From Luidia sarsii (Eukaryota; Echinodermata; Asteroidea; Paxillosida; Luidiidae): a stretch of 64,000 nucleotides of DNA. Under the pieces are notes generated by a model. The model did no database searches. It saw only the letters and a list, made by a program, of their open reading frames with translations, and was not told the origin of the DNA. The stretch is from NCBI GenBank assembly GCA_949987565.1, contig OX465110.1, positions 12,679,456 to 12,743,455 of the forward strand. Direction: 5' to 3'. Positions 1 through 23,373 of this stretch are shown piece by piece (positions within the stretch are counted from its first letter, which is position 1; each line of letters opens with the position of its first letter). The translations under genes were made by a program, and so were the position numbers.

Positions 1-60
1 TAATGATATACATGTATGTATGCCAAAAATGAATCTGAAACACTCTGTGGTTGTTTTGGG

Positions 61-440
61 GTAGGTTTTTTTTTTCGCATTGAAAAATTGGCAAAGAAAA
101 CTTTGATTAGACCAGGAGTTGAACCCGAGACCTCTGGATTAACGTACCAGTGCTCTTCCATCTGAGCTATCCAGCCCTTAGATGGTGGCCTCCCAAATAT
201 TAGTCAACTATTCTTTGCCGGGTGGGGGTGTATATCTCCAGGGATCACACCCCTGCTTTCATTCTGAATTGCTTCTGACTGACGCCCCCACCCCGGCAAA
301 GGCTAGTTGACTATTAGGGAAGGCCACCATCTGATGGCTGGATAGCTCAGAGGAAAGAGGACTGGTATGTTAGTCCAGAGGTCTCAGGTTCAAGTCCCAG
401 TCTAGTCAAAGTTTTCTTTGGGGGTTCAATCTGTTCAAAA
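61..440. mobile_element. tRNA-like foldback element A
   Basis: Two inverted arms each carry a tRNA-like sequence facing outward. The left arm (about 100-180, minus strand) and the right arm (about 338-412, plus strand) share an A-box-like TAGCTCAGAGG and a B-box GGTTCAAGTCCC. The arms extend inward through GGTGGCCTCCC / GGAAGGCCACC and the TAGTCAACTA / TAGTTGACTA pair, around a centre with the CATATCTCC-type core. The outer ends are TTGGCAAAGAAAAC and GTTTTCTTTG. The conserved tail CTTCCCAGTCATTTTT follows at about 440. Confidence 0.75.
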
Positions 441-756
441 CTTCCCAGTCATTTTTTGTTTTTTGGGACGTGGTTAGTTTTTCCCTGTAAGGATTGTGTG
501 GAAGTCTGCCAAATGTATGTTAACAGATCTTAGGTATTTTTTTTGGTCCCGTAATAGGCGATCTTGTCAAGACATTCTACCGAGGAGATGTCAGCATTCC
601 AGCCAGTGATGTCAGCCCCAGCCCCTCCAGTCGCAAATCCACTCATCTCATCATAAAGTAATAAAAGTTTATTTAATTTCACCTCCCCCAATGTAAAAAA
701 AAGACACTTGAGACGAATTAGAATGAAATCGTATTTGGGATTTCTGCATCTTTGCC
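441..756. other. Non-coding DNA
   Basis: Apart from the short repeat tail at its start, no gene or repeat signal was seen. The short frames here are not coding-like. Confidence 0.5.
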
Positions 757-990
757 AATGCCATTTGTTTCCACTGGGTGGGGATGTCTATATCTTTGCT
801 TATGTCATTTCTTTCCCCTGGGTGGGGATGTCTACATCTTTGCTTATGTCATTTCTTTCCCCTGGGTGGGGATGTCTATATCTTTGCTTATGTCATTTCC
901 TTCCCCTGGGTGGGGATGTCTACATCTTTGATTATGTCATTTCTTTCCCCTGAATGGGGAAGTCTACATCTTTGCTTATGCCAAAAAACC
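757..990 (+). repeat. 44-bp minisatellite, five copies
   Basis: A unit containing CCCCTGGGTGGGGATGTC and CTTTGCTTATGTCATTTC repeats at about 44-base intervals. The CCCC..GGGG core is a small inverted repeat. A second cluster lies at 1405-1560 and a lone core at about 1925. Confidence 0.85.
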
Positions 991-1404
991 CATTTCCAAA
1001 CAATCCTCAAAAGTCTTCTAAATGGGGATCTTTATTGTTTTTTCCATCTTTTCATTTTGTTTCACCAAAAAGTTATTCCTGGATCCTTTCAAATTGATGC
1101 AGATGATGGTGGCTTTTTTTTTTGGGGGGGGGAAGGGTGAATTTATAATCAGTGTGGGATCTGATAACATGTGATCTTATCTGAAGCTACAATTTTGAAA
1201 ATGTGTTAGAATTTGTTATTTTAGAAATATGTGCTTATGGTCTTGGAATGGATTCATTTGGTTGTGTTTGGTTCAGCATGCCATTGTTCACGGTTGGGCA
1301 TTGGCTTCTCAGCTGTGTAAGGACAGTTACACTGGCTCACCGCTGATGACGCATTTTTTATTTGGTGTGCCGCCTCAGTAGCACACAAACACAACCTCTT
1401 AGCT

Positions 1405-1560
1405 CATGTAATTTCTTTCCCCTTGGTGGGGAAGTCTGTATCGTTGTTAATGTCATTTCTTTCCCCTAGGTGGGGATGTGTGCATCATTGCTAATGTCAT
1501 TTCTTTCCTCCTGGGTGGGGACCTTCACATAAGTGCACAGCATTGCTAGTGTCATTTTCT
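1405..1560 (+). repeat. Second cluster of the 44-bp minisatellite
   Basis: Three to four diverged copies (TTTCTTTCCCCTAGGTGGGG and variants), separated from the first cluster by about 400 bases of unrelated sequence. Confidence 0.8.
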
Positions 1561-2016
1561 CTCTCTCCTGGGCGAGACAGCATGCATATTGCCCATTCAA
1601 AAATGGACTGCATACTATTCATGTGTATACAAATCACTTACTCCTTAATTAGTAACTACAGTAGTACACTCCATCTTCATCCAATTACTATTGGACTGTA
1701 TTTGCAATTTCCTCAAAGTTTCACGGCCCCCAAATGAATCCATCCCCAATATTTGTATTTTACTGTTTCTTTATGCTGAGTTATGGTTCAGGATAACCAC
1801 TCATGTGAAATATTTTCTACTCATTGTTTCATTGTTTTGCAAACTTGGTGGCAAACATAATGACAAATCTGATACTTCAAAGTTCAAAAAATTCTCCTAT
1901 TTTGTCTAATTTTTACCAAAACTCTTGCCCCTGGGTGGGGAAACTCCCTGGTTTAAGTCTTTTTGATTCAAATTTGTTTACCTTTTTTTTTCATCAAAAC
2001 CCACCATGATTCTATC

Positions 2017-2082
2017 TTTGAGAAAAGTACTGCTAGGATTGAAACATCAGACCATCGTTTTTTGAAAATCACCATAAGATTA
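2017..2082 (+). mobile_element. Degenerate copy of the ribozyme-like short repeat
   Basis: CTTTGAGAAAAGTACTGCT, then AGGATTGAAACATCAGACC, matches the head of the family defined at 50121-50228, followed by a diverged body. Confidence 0.6.
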
Positions 2083-5000
2083 AAAAAAGGAAGAAAAAAA
2101 ATCACTGTAGACGTGTCACCCTGGTGTCACCCTGCAATCCATCCTTGAGGCACAAATAGATTTGTTGAAGGACAACAAAAGAACTAATTTCATATTAGTG
2201 TTTATGCTGAATCAGTCATTCTTAAATTAATGTGCAATTTACAAGAAAATCTTGGGCCAATCAACCAGAATGAAAACGACCAAAATTTCCCACTATGGAT
2301 GTGGCATTTTTCACCCACATTTTTATTGTAGTAAAGACAAAACACTATAGCAGTTAATCTTTTCCTGAGAAAACTTTCAAAACAGTAGATTTTCATAGTT
2401 TTTCTCAACCACAAATTTGAGCAGAAACAGAACCCAATTTTTTTTCCAATATTCTTTTCCAAATTTAATTATTATTGTACTGGAAAATGATTGTAGTTTT
2501 ATGTTTTAAATTTTTAAGTACTTTGTATTAGAACTGTTCCAACAAAATTATTTCAAACAGACCACATACAAATTTACCCCAAAATTCTCCAAAATAATCT
2601 CTCTCAAATGAAAAAAAAAATTAAAATTGAAACTTTTAATCCTTTTTTTTGGTGCTTTTTATAGAAATTATGATGAAAAGCTCAAAACAAAATATTTCCT
2701 TTTTTACCAGCTTAAAGTTTGGGTTTTTTGATCACAGATTATTTTCCCTTTACAATTTATTATCTTTTTTTTACCTTCTGAGAATCAAAATTAACTCAAT
2801 TGTTGGAGCAGTTCAGATTTGTAAATATACATGTTCGCATTTGTTTATGTATAACAGACAACGTACTGTATCTAAATAATGTATCTGAAGAAATGCACTA
2901 ACATGCAAAATGCGAGTGCCGGCTGGTGCGCCCTCTACTGTCTGGAATGCTGATGAGCGACCTAATGACCCAAGTGCATTGGTCGGTATGCCCCAAGTTC
3001 AGTTACACCGGGCTTCTGTGCCACTGGTTCCCCGCTCTGCCGGTGCTTTGCCTCACATGATTCGACAAACTCATTGCAAATTTCAACTCCCAAAAAACTT
3101 TATAGGAAGGAAAAGGTCTTGACTGTTGTACTCTTAGGTCTGGATTTGCCTGTGTGGTTGCTGGGTCGGACTGAGGACCCTTTTTTGCACTTTAAAAAAA
3201 AAATCCTTTTGTTATCCTACGTTGGTACCCGTTACGCTTTGTTCCTGCGTAAACTGGTTACTGTTCAGACCGGTCCTCGGCATTGTGCCAAAAATATTTC
3301 AAGGATTTAGGATTGGCAAGTCAGTTTTTGACAAACACTTTTCAGAAAAAGAAAATGCAGCGCGGTGCAATTTTGTAGGCTGGCTGTAAACAATGACCTG
3401 ATACCAGTGATTTTTGCCGGGTTTAAGCACTAAGAATACACCACAAATGAGAGCACAAGGCACTCAATCTTTAATCTCTTCCGCGTACATCGAGTTGAAT
3501 TAATTATCAGATGAAAGAGTTCACAGTGAAGTCCATATCTGTCTTGAAATTATTTGAGCAGTTTTCCTCTCCGCATCAGTGAGTGTCCTGGAGTTTTATT
3601 TTTTCTTTGAAGATTTTTGGCCAAGAAAAGAACGTCTCGTTTCTAAATGTGACAAGTCAAACCTTATGAGTCTCAAAAGCCAGTCTTGAAAAATCTGATG
3701 GAATTTCTCTTGTTTCTTTTTTGTTTCAGATCAACTGGATCGTAGAGTGGTTTTTGCTTCAAATTTCTGGACTCTTGGGAATATAAGGCCGTCAGTTTTC
3801 GAGATCCAGATTTAGGCTAATCTTAGAAAATGCATAGGTAGGAGCATGGATGGAGTCTGTAGTTTGCAGGAGACATCGGGTTGGCTCCACGGGCTGCATG
3901 TATGTCTGCGACGGGGAGCTTTGAGTAAGGCCCCCTGGTGTCATGGAGTTCCTCTCGTCGGCTTGGTAGAGATTACACCAGGGTCATCAGAAAGCGACAT
4001 CAAACGTGTGGCATATCTCTGCTCATGGGCTGCAGAAATAACAAGCAAAACAAAACAAAGAAACATCTAAGTTATCTCTTGTAATGGTTTCACGACAGTC
4101 CTCCAACTTACATTTTTTTTAAGTAACGCCCAGTGGGTTTTTTTTCTCGACAATTTGAACTCAACCATTGTTTCATGCAAGGCCATGGTGAAAATTTGCA
4201 CCAGATTGTTACGGCTTGCCATTCATTTGTATTGGAATATTACCGACTACATGTACATGTAGTCTGGTATCCAGACGTATCATGCTGGTTAAATTTGCCA
4301 GTGATATTTGAGTATGGGGGGCTCAAGTACAGTACACGTGTATTGTACATGCACACCTGTTCTTTTATATATATATATTTTTTTTCATGGGGGAAAATAA
4401 TTGGCCATGACTTCCACATTATGGGCCTTTATATGGGGACATTAAAAAGGCACAAGAGTAATTCAAAACAACACTTCTAGACAGCACACACTTCTAGACA
4501 GCAACCTCGAGTTAATGTCGGCCCGAGAAAACTTGGGAGCCTGTTTAAAAACATTTTTTTTAAGACCAGATTATTTTATAGGTTTAATTTCATTGCACAA
4601 AATTGCGACCTCGACCAGGATTTGACCCGAAAAAACCCCGCATGAAAACCCACGAAAAATATCGAGCTCTGATACTTCAAGCCCTTCCTAAAACCCAACA
4701 GGTTAAGAACAAGTCATTAATTCGTCTTAAGAATTTCTTTGGGCGACCAAGTGCCCCTCCAGAAATTGAATTAGACCTGTTTGCACGCCCACAGAGAAAC
4801 TGATTTTTTTTAAAGATCGAAAAAAAATTAAAAAAAAAAATCTTTCGAGGACAGAAAATTTCACCTACTCCCTCGCATTTATTCTGGAGTGGTTTAAACA
4901 TTCGTTCATCAGCAAGGGCAGAATTCCTGATTTTTGCCAGTTTTTCGGACTCCGTCGTGATTTGCAGTAAGCTTCCCTCTGGTAAAAACACGTTCGGTCG

Positions 5001-5125
5001 GGGCAGGCGTCCGGCGGCGAAAGAACCCCCGGGCCGAAAGACGCCAACTTCAATACCAGAATGCATTGCGAATCTATTGTCCAAATTGGAATAGCGCCCT
5101 CTATACTCCCGAAGAATAACTAAAA
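2083..5125. other. Non-coding unique sequence
   Basis: AT-rich DNA with long A and T runs and no exon-like segment I could support. A CTCF-like CAGTAGAGGGCGC occurs on the minus strand at about 2928-2940. Short frames (for example 4133-4480 and 4677-5186) show no domain or splice context. Confidence 0.5.
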
Positions 5126-5137
5126 AGTAATGTCTTA

Positions 5138-5251
5138 GGGTGATATACAAAAATGTTGCAAACTGCTTACTGACTAAAATTACCAAAATGTAAATTTTAA
5201 AATTTAGTGGGCCTGACGTTTCGATCCTAGCAGGACCTTTCTCAAAGGCAG
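5138..5251 (-). mobile_element. Ribozyme-like short repeat with target-site duplication
   Basis: A full-length minus-strand copy with a GCCTTTGAGAAAGG head and a GATATAC-side tail. Flanks are AGTAATGTCTTA (5126-5137) and AGTAATGTATTA (5252-5263), a 12-base duplication with one mismatch. Confidence 0.8.
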
Positions 5252-5699
5252 AGTAATGTATTAATAAATTAATAAATTAATAAAAAGTAATGTATTAATA
5301 AATTTATTAATGATTTATTCATTTATTTGTTCACTTATCCACATAAAATCAATTTATTAATGTTGATTAACGTATGTATTTACTTATTTATATGTTTATG
5401 GTTATTTTAAATGAATTCAGCATTGTAAATCCGAGCGAATGGAATAAAATCTACTTTTCCAATGAACGATGCCTAACTTAATTCATTCATGTTTCTGAAT
5501 ATGGATTATTTTTTGTATTCTTATTTATTGATCGATATTATATTGATTTTTACTTTAATGAACTGCTCCTCGGGAACCCTGAAAATTTTCCCAAAACTGG
5601 CACGCCTGAACCGAAGAGGGCGCTCTTCCCCTTCTCCGCCCGTTCCCAGCCCTAAATATCACGGGAATATTTTTAATAGATATTACATTTTTTAATATT

Positions 5700-8620
5700 C
5701 ATATAAGTTGGTTGAGTGGGAGGGTAGGTTAGGTTGGGTGGCTGGTTGAGTGGGAGGGTAGGTTGGGTGGCTGGTTGAGTGGGAGGGTAGGTTGGGCGGC
5801 TGGTTGGGTGGAAGGGTAGGTTGGGTGGCTGGTTGGGTGGGAGGGTAGCCTAGGTTGGGTGGCTGGTTGGGTGGGAGGGTAGGTTGGGTGGCTGGTTGGG
5901 TGGGAGGGTAGGTTGGGTGGGAGGTTGGGTGGGAGGGTAGCCTAGGTTGGGTGGCTGGTTGGGTGGGAGGGTAGGTTGGGTGGCTGGTTGGGTGGGAGGG
6001 TAGGTTGGGTGGGAGGTTGGGTGGGAGGGTAGGGTAGGTTGGGCGGCTGGTTGGGTGGGAGGGTAGGTTGGGCGGCTGGTTGGGTGGGAGGGTAGGTTGG
6101 GCGGCTGGTTGGGTGGGAGGGTAGCCTAGGTTGGGTGGGAGGGTAGGTTGGATGGGAGTTTAGATTGGGTGGGAGGGTAGGTTGGGTGGCTGGTTGGGTG
6201 GGAGGGTAGGTTGGGCGGCTGGTTGGGTGGGAGGTTAGATTGGGTGGCTGGTTGAGTGGGAGGGTAGGTTAGGTTGGGTGGCTGGTTGAGTGGGAGGGTA
6301 GGTTGGGCGGCTGGTTGGGTGGAAGGGTAGGTTGCCTGGGTGGGAGGTTCGATTGGGTGGCTGGTTAAGTGGGAGGGTAGGTTGGGTGGTTGGTTGGGTG
6401 GGAGGGTAGGTGGGGCGGCTGGTTGGGTGGGAGGATAGGTTGGGCGGCTGGTTGGGTGGGAGGTTAGATTGGGTGGCTGGTTGGGTGGGAGGGTAGGTTA
6501 GGTTGGGTGGCTTGTTGAGTGGGAGGGTAGGTTGGGTGGCTGGTTGGGTGGGAGGGTAGGTTGCCTGGGTGGGAGGTTAGATTGGGTGGCTGGTTAAGTG
6601 GGAGGGTAGGTTGGGCGGCTGGTTGGGTGGGAGGATAGGCTGGCCGGCTGGTTGGGTGGGAGGGTAGGTTGGGTGGCTGGTTGGGTGGGAGGGTAGGTTG
6701 GGTGGCTGGTTGGATGGGAGGGTAGCCTAGGTTGGGTGGCTGGTTGGGTGGGAGGGTAGGTTGGGTGGCTGGTTGGGTGGGAGGGTAGGTTGGGTGGCTG
6801 GTTAAGTGGGAGGGTAGGTTGGGTGGCTGGTTGGGTGGGAGGGTAGGTGGGGCGGCTGGTTGGGTGGGAGGATAGGTTGGGCGGCTGGTTGGGTGGGAGG
6901 TTAGATTGGGTGGCTGGTTTGGTGGGAGGGTAGGTTGGGTGGCTGGTTGGGTGGGAGGGTAGGTTGGGTGGCTGGTTGGGTGGGAGGGTAGGTTGGGCGG
7001 CTGGTTGGGTGGGAGGATAGGCTGGCCGGCTGGTTGGGTGGGAGGGTAGGTTGGGTGGCTGGTTGGGTGGGAGGGTAGGTTGGGTGGCTGGTTGGATGGG
7101 AGGGTAGCCTAGGTTGGGTGGCTGGTTGGGTGGGAGGGTAGGTTGGGTGGCTGGTTGGGTGGGAGGGTAGGTTGGGCGGCTGGTTGGGTGGGAGGATAGG
7201 CTGGCCGGCTGGTTGGGTGGGAGGGTAGGTTGGGTGGCTGGTTGGGTGGGAGGGTAGGTTGGGTGGCTGGTTGGATGGGAGGGTAGCCTAGGTTGGGTGG
7301 CTGGTTGGGTGGGAGGGTAGGCTGGGTGGCTGGTTGGATGGGAGGGTAGGTTGGGTGGGAGGTTAGATTGGGTGGCTGGTTAAGTGGGAGGGTAGGTTGG
7401 GTGGCTGGTTGGGTGGGAGGGTAGGTTGGGCGGCTGGTTGGGTGGGAGGGTAGGTTGCCTGGGTGGGAGGTTAGATTGGGTGGCTGGTTAAGTGGGAGGG
7501 TAGGTTGGGTGGCTGGTTAGGTGGGAGGGTAGGTTGGGCGGCTGGTTGGGTGGGAGGATAGGCTGGCCGGCTGGTTGGGTGGGAGGGTAGGTTGGGTGGC
7601 TGGTTGGGTGGGAGGGTAGGTTGGGTGGCTGGTTGGATGGGAGGGTAGCCTAGGTTGGGTGGCTGGTTGGCTGGGAGGGTTGGTTGGGTGGCTGGTTGGG
7701 TGGGAGGGTAGGTTGGGTGGGAGGTTAGATTGGGTGGCTGGTTAAGTGGGAGGGTAGGTTGGGTGGCTGGTTGGGTGGGAGGGTAGGTGGGGCGGCTGGT
7801 TGGGTGGGAGGATAGGTTGGGCGGCTGGTTGGGTGGGAGGTTAGATTGGGTGGCTGGTTTGGTGGGAGGGTAGGTTGGGTGGCTGGTTGGGTGGGAGGGT
7901 AGGTTGGGTGGCTGGTTGGGTGGGAGGGTAGGTTGGGCGGCTGGTTGGGTGGGAGGATAGGCTGGCCGGCTGGTTGGGTGGGAGGGTAGGTTGGGTGGCT
8001 GGTTGGGTGGGAGGGTAGGTTGGGTGGCTGGTTGGATGGGAGGGTAGCCTAGGTTGGGTGGCTGGTTGGGTGGGAGGGTAGGTTGGGTGGCTGGTTGGGT
8101 GGGAGGGTAGGTTGGGCGGCTGGTTGGGTGGGAGGATAGGCTGGCCGGCTGGTTGGGTGGGAGGGTAGGTTGGGTGGCTGGTTGGGTGGGAGGGTAGGTT
8201 GGGTGGCTGGTTGGATGGGAGGGTAGCCTAGGTTGGGTGGCTGGTTGGGTGGGAGGGTAGGTTGGGTGGCTAGTTGGATGGGAGGGTAGCCTAGGTTGGG
8301 TGGCTGGTTGGGTGGGAGGGTAGGTTGGGTGGGAGGTTAGATTGGGTGGCTGGTTGGGTGGGAGGGTAGGTTGGGTGGCTGGTTGGGTGGGAGGGTAGGT
8401 TGGGTGGCTGGTTAAGTGGGAGGGTAGGTTGGGTGGCTGGTTGGATGGGAGGGTAGCCTAGGTTGGGTGGCTGGTTGGGTGGGAGGGTAGGTTGGGTGGG
8501 AGGTTAGATTGGGTGGCTGGTTGGGTGGGAGGGTAGGTTGGGTGGCTGGTTGGGTGGGAGGGTAGGTCGGGTGGCTGGTTGGGTGGGAGGGTAGGATGGG
8601 TGGCTGGTTGGGTGGGAAGG
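5700..8620 (+). repeat. G-rich minisatellite, about 2.9 kb
   Basis: Units built from GGTTGGGTGGCTGGTTGGG and TGGGAGGGTAGGTTGGG. The phrase GGGTGGGAGGGTAGGTTGGG has four G3 runs with short loops, a canonical G-quadruplex, present dozens of times on the plus strand. Variants (GGATAGGCTGGCCGGC, GTAGCCTAGGTTGGG, TTAGATTGGG) recur in ordered blocks. Blocks at 6801, 6901, 7016 and 7195 reappear at 7741, 7841, 7956 and 8135, an exact 940-base offset. Confidence 0.95.
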
Positions 8621-8667
8621 TTAATTCAACACAGGACAGCAAGAAGTCCAGGGAATGTAACCCAAAA

Positions 8668-10059
8668 TCGATAAAATAATTTCATTTTATTGCAATCCAT
8701 CTCAATCAACTTAAAAACAGCGTGTCATCTATGTGCAATTTTTTGTCAGTTTCCACATCAGGAAATAAAACGCATACATTATAAAAAATAAGTTAAATCA
8801 TTTGGTATAATTAATTCAGTTCTAAAACAGCTTGAATCATTAGTGATACTTATGTCAGTGAAGATTTCATTAGCGGAAAAAAAGAGTTAGTAAGACTTTT
8901 GAACAAAATAGGGAGAACAAGTCTATTACAGTTGGGTCCAAATCCACAAATGGCTGAAAAATATACTTAAGTACAAGCAAATTTTACTTCCATGGGGATG
9001 TTGATAAAAATAATGTCTTACTTAGAAGAGCATGGGAAAAGGTATACTTATGTACCTTTGGGAGTTAATTTTCGGACCCATGAGTATGTGGGGTCTTGAC
9101 AGAAATGCGATAGTTAGTAATCAGTCAATTTTATAGGTAAGAGCTTTTGCTTTACTGGAATGAACGAAAATAAAAATGCACGCTTCCCACATCTTGCATT
9201 TCACACTTAATGCACCTCTACAAGCACCTTTCCCAAAAAACTGGACAAAAAAAGGTTGACTAGAATCAAATTCCTTGAAGCCACAACGAACAAAACAAGT
9301 CTCACAAACACACTTCCAATTTGCTTTTAACTGCTAACGTACATGTATCATGTACTTTACAAAAATGGCATTCATCCCACACACTTGCAATTTGAAAAGT
9401 TAGCATTTAAAACCATAACCAAAATGACGAAACACTGCATAAAATGCATACACAAAGCACCCCACATGGCACAAAACAGAAATTTGGCTTAATAACTAAA
9501 AACAGATGCAACTTTGTTGCACAACATCACTAAGAAAAGAATGAAAGTTCTTGTTAAACTGCTTTGTGCCATGACCTTGGAATTCGGAGCGCCAGTGGTA
9601 TTGCTACGATGGGGGCCCTCCGAATCCGGGCACCACTATTGTCAAAGTTTTACAGAAAGACTGTTTTCAGCCTGCCCTAAAGCAAGGTAGGGTGCTTCTG
9701 CTTTCTACGGAATCCCACAGATTCATAATCATGCACTTAGAACTAATTTGAGCCTGAGGGTGGTTAGGGAGTAGGACATTAAGTTCCGCATGAAATTGCA
9801 TTGTATAGGCCGACTGCAACTCGTCACGTCAATATCTGACAATATCTATCAAAAATTTCAAAAATAGGACAATGTAAAAGGAGGGGATACCCGACATCAC
9901 ACACATTGAGGACTCCTTGGCTGCTTGCCAACTTTTTATCATGCCTATGGCAACCGTTGGTCGGTTGCTGGGGAGGCAGTGCTCACATGAGGCAGTGGGT
10001 GCAAGGAATTGTGGGAGAGGTCACCAGGGGTCAAGGCACGACCCACCCTCAAAATCAAA
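8668..10059 (-). other. SNX16: Predicted SNX16 3' UTR
   Basis: About 1.4 kb from the stop codon to a polyadenylation signal. It is AT-rich and lacks the repeats that fill the introns, which fits selection against insertions in a mature transcript. The array of GGGTGGGAGGG repeats begins about 50 bases past the presumed cleavage site. Confidence 0.55.
8686..8691 (-). terminator. Polyadenylation signal AATAAA for SNX16
   Basis: The minus strand reads GCAATAAAATG here, about 1.37 kb past the SNX16 stop. Cleavage would fall near 8665-8675, just before the G-rich minisatellite, whose transcript would be C-rich on this strand. Confidence 0.5.
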
Positions 10060-21656
<11,597 letters not shown>

Positions 21657-21754
21657 GCTGAACTCAGACGACACGCTGCTGCTGCTGCTGCAAGTTTTCA
21701 AAACAGTTTGGAAGAAAAAAAGGGGGTTTGAGTACCAGTATACATACAGAAACA

Positions 21755-21906
21755 TGCAGAGTTGCAGACTGCTTACTGATCAAAATGACCAAAAAGTGAC
21801 TCTCAAAAATGTGGAGGGCGTGACGTTCCGATCCTAGCAGGACCTTTTCCAAAGGCAGATATAAATGAGAAAGGTCCTGTTAGGATCGAAATGTCAGGCC
21901 CTGTAC
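21755..21906. mobile_element. Head-to-head ribozyme-like repeats
   Basis: A minus-strand copy (about 21755-21859) faces a truncated plus-strand copy (about 21868-21906; GAGAAAGGTCCTGTTAGGATC, GAAATGTCAGGCCC). It sits just upstream of SNX16 coding exon 1. Confidence 0.75.
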
Positions 21907-22332
21907 AATTTTATTGGATCAGGATTTGAATCCAAGATTAAGCTCTAGCCAGGCGTATACCTGGCCTATACACAGACAATCTAGATGGTAATGAAGGTTA
22001 AACAAATGGCAAGTGGTATAAATATTCATGACCATCGTGTTTCTCATCAAGCCAAAACTCCAAACAGTATACACAATGTGGTAATTCACACATTGATCGA
22101 CGCAGTATTACGATAAACCTGTCGTGATAGCGCCACTTATCGACAATCATCTATTGTAAAAATATACTGTGCATTGCTAATACTCATAAATAGTAATACT
22201 AGTACTAGTACTAATACAGTAGTACAACTGATCTTGTGTAGGCCCCCAATGTAAAGTTTTGTCTACACAATGGCCGTGCATCTTTCATACTCATTTCCAA
22301 AACAAAAATATAAAACTTTCTTTATATATACA

Positions 22333-22402
22333 CTGCCTTTGAGAAAGGTCTTGCTACAGTAGTACTAGTACTAGTACTAGTACTAGGATTGAAATATCAG
22401 GC
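22333..22402 (+). mobile_element. Ribozyme-like repeat with expanded hairpin
   Basis: CTGCCTTTGAGAAAGGTCTT opens the copy and AGGATTGAAATATCAGGCC closes it. Between them the helix II loop is expanded by a palindromic ACTAGT run of about 25 bases. Confidence 0.75.
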
Positions 22403-22574
22403 CAACTAAATTTGAGAACACAGTGGCTACTGTTACAGCAGTCATCCGTGTGGTTCCCTCACTTGAAAGTATTTGTCACTGTCAGTGTCAGTATCCCAGC
22501 TGGCTGGTTGAACCGAACGATTATTAGTATTACTTAGTTGATAGTCTGGTTCCAAAAGTACTAGTCTATTTCCT

Positions 22575-22628
22575 TCCTCCATGACTACTAGTACTAGTAC
22601 TAGTAGTAGTACTACTACTACTAGTTTT
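22575..22628. repeat. ACTAGT/TAGTAC palindromic microsatellite
   Basis: CTACTAGTACTAGTACTAG and TACTACTACTAG runs; related arrays lie at 22195-22215 and 22360-22385. The hydrophobic frame on the minus strand (VVVVLLLVLVL) is a product of this repeat. Confidence 0.85.
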
Positions 22629-22924
22629 AGTTTATACCACAGTTCACAACCACCATGCAAATCAACCACTCAAACAAAGTGACTGAATGTCTTCAATATC
22701 AAGTCCAAATTCTTTTCAAACTTCTCGTGGACATTATTCTGATGACTTAAATTTGCTGTAGGTTAGGCCGATATTTTCAATTGACTGCAGTCCATGTACT
22801 GCAGTGTGGTCTTCACAGCAAGCTGCACAATGACACCGTACACGTCGACTGGTTGTTTACGTGACATTTCCGGTCGAACTTGACACCAGTGTGAGTGTCA
22901 GTGACAACGCGCAAGAAAACTTAC

Positions 22925-23150
22925 CCAAATATTCTGCACCGGAACTTTCGAAGAGGGCTGTATACGAGAAGTGCTGCGGACTGACGGCCTCACGAGTCAT
23001 GGTCGCCAGGGGGGAAAACACTTCAATTAAAGGGGAGCATTTCCTCGTCGGAAGTTGAACAATGAAGCCCCTGTGTGCAGCTGCGATCTTGACCCCAAAC
23101 ATGGACAGAGCACATGATGCGGAAGTGAGAGAAGGCCGGTGGGGAAGGGC
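22925..23150 (-). other. Candidate SNX16 5' non-coding first exon
   Basis: A good donor (TTTGG|GTAAGT, exon end 22925) lies 1.24 kb upstream of the first coding exon. An ETS-type site (GCGGAAGTGA) at 23119 and a CTCF-like motif at 23148-23162 flank its 5' side. The ATG at 23000-22998 would start a frame that, after splicing, overlaps and bypasses the SNX16 ATG, so I read this as a UTR exon with an upstream ORF. Transcript data are needed for certainty. Confidence 0.35.
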
Positions 23151-23373
23151 GCCCTCTATTGACAAAAACCCTCTAAATTATTTTTCCGTTTTTTTGCTTA
23201 AAAAGTCGTCTGCTGTATCTTTACTGGAGGCATAATTATAAGCGTCACGACATATGACACTTAACCACCGTGGCTAAGTGTGCATGCGCGAAAACAGGTT
23301 TTGCTGAGGCCTCCCCCATTCATTCATTCATTCATTTATTTCTCAGGTAGTTACAGGCACAAGCACGAAACAA

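Noticed and set aside
335..412. Functional tRNA gene
   Set aside because: Arms are part of an inverted repeat present many times, with drifting anticodon stems; they are SINE-like, not tRNA genes.
22442..22669. Transmembrane-like minus frame with a VVVVLLLVLVL run
   Set aside because: The hydrophobic run is encoded by an ACT/AGT microsatellite; no splice context fits.
22857..23165. Minus-strand frame of 102 codons as SNX16 N-terminus
   Set aside because: Splicing at its GTAAGT donor joins the first SNX16 coding exon out of frame, so it is better read as a 5' UTR exon.
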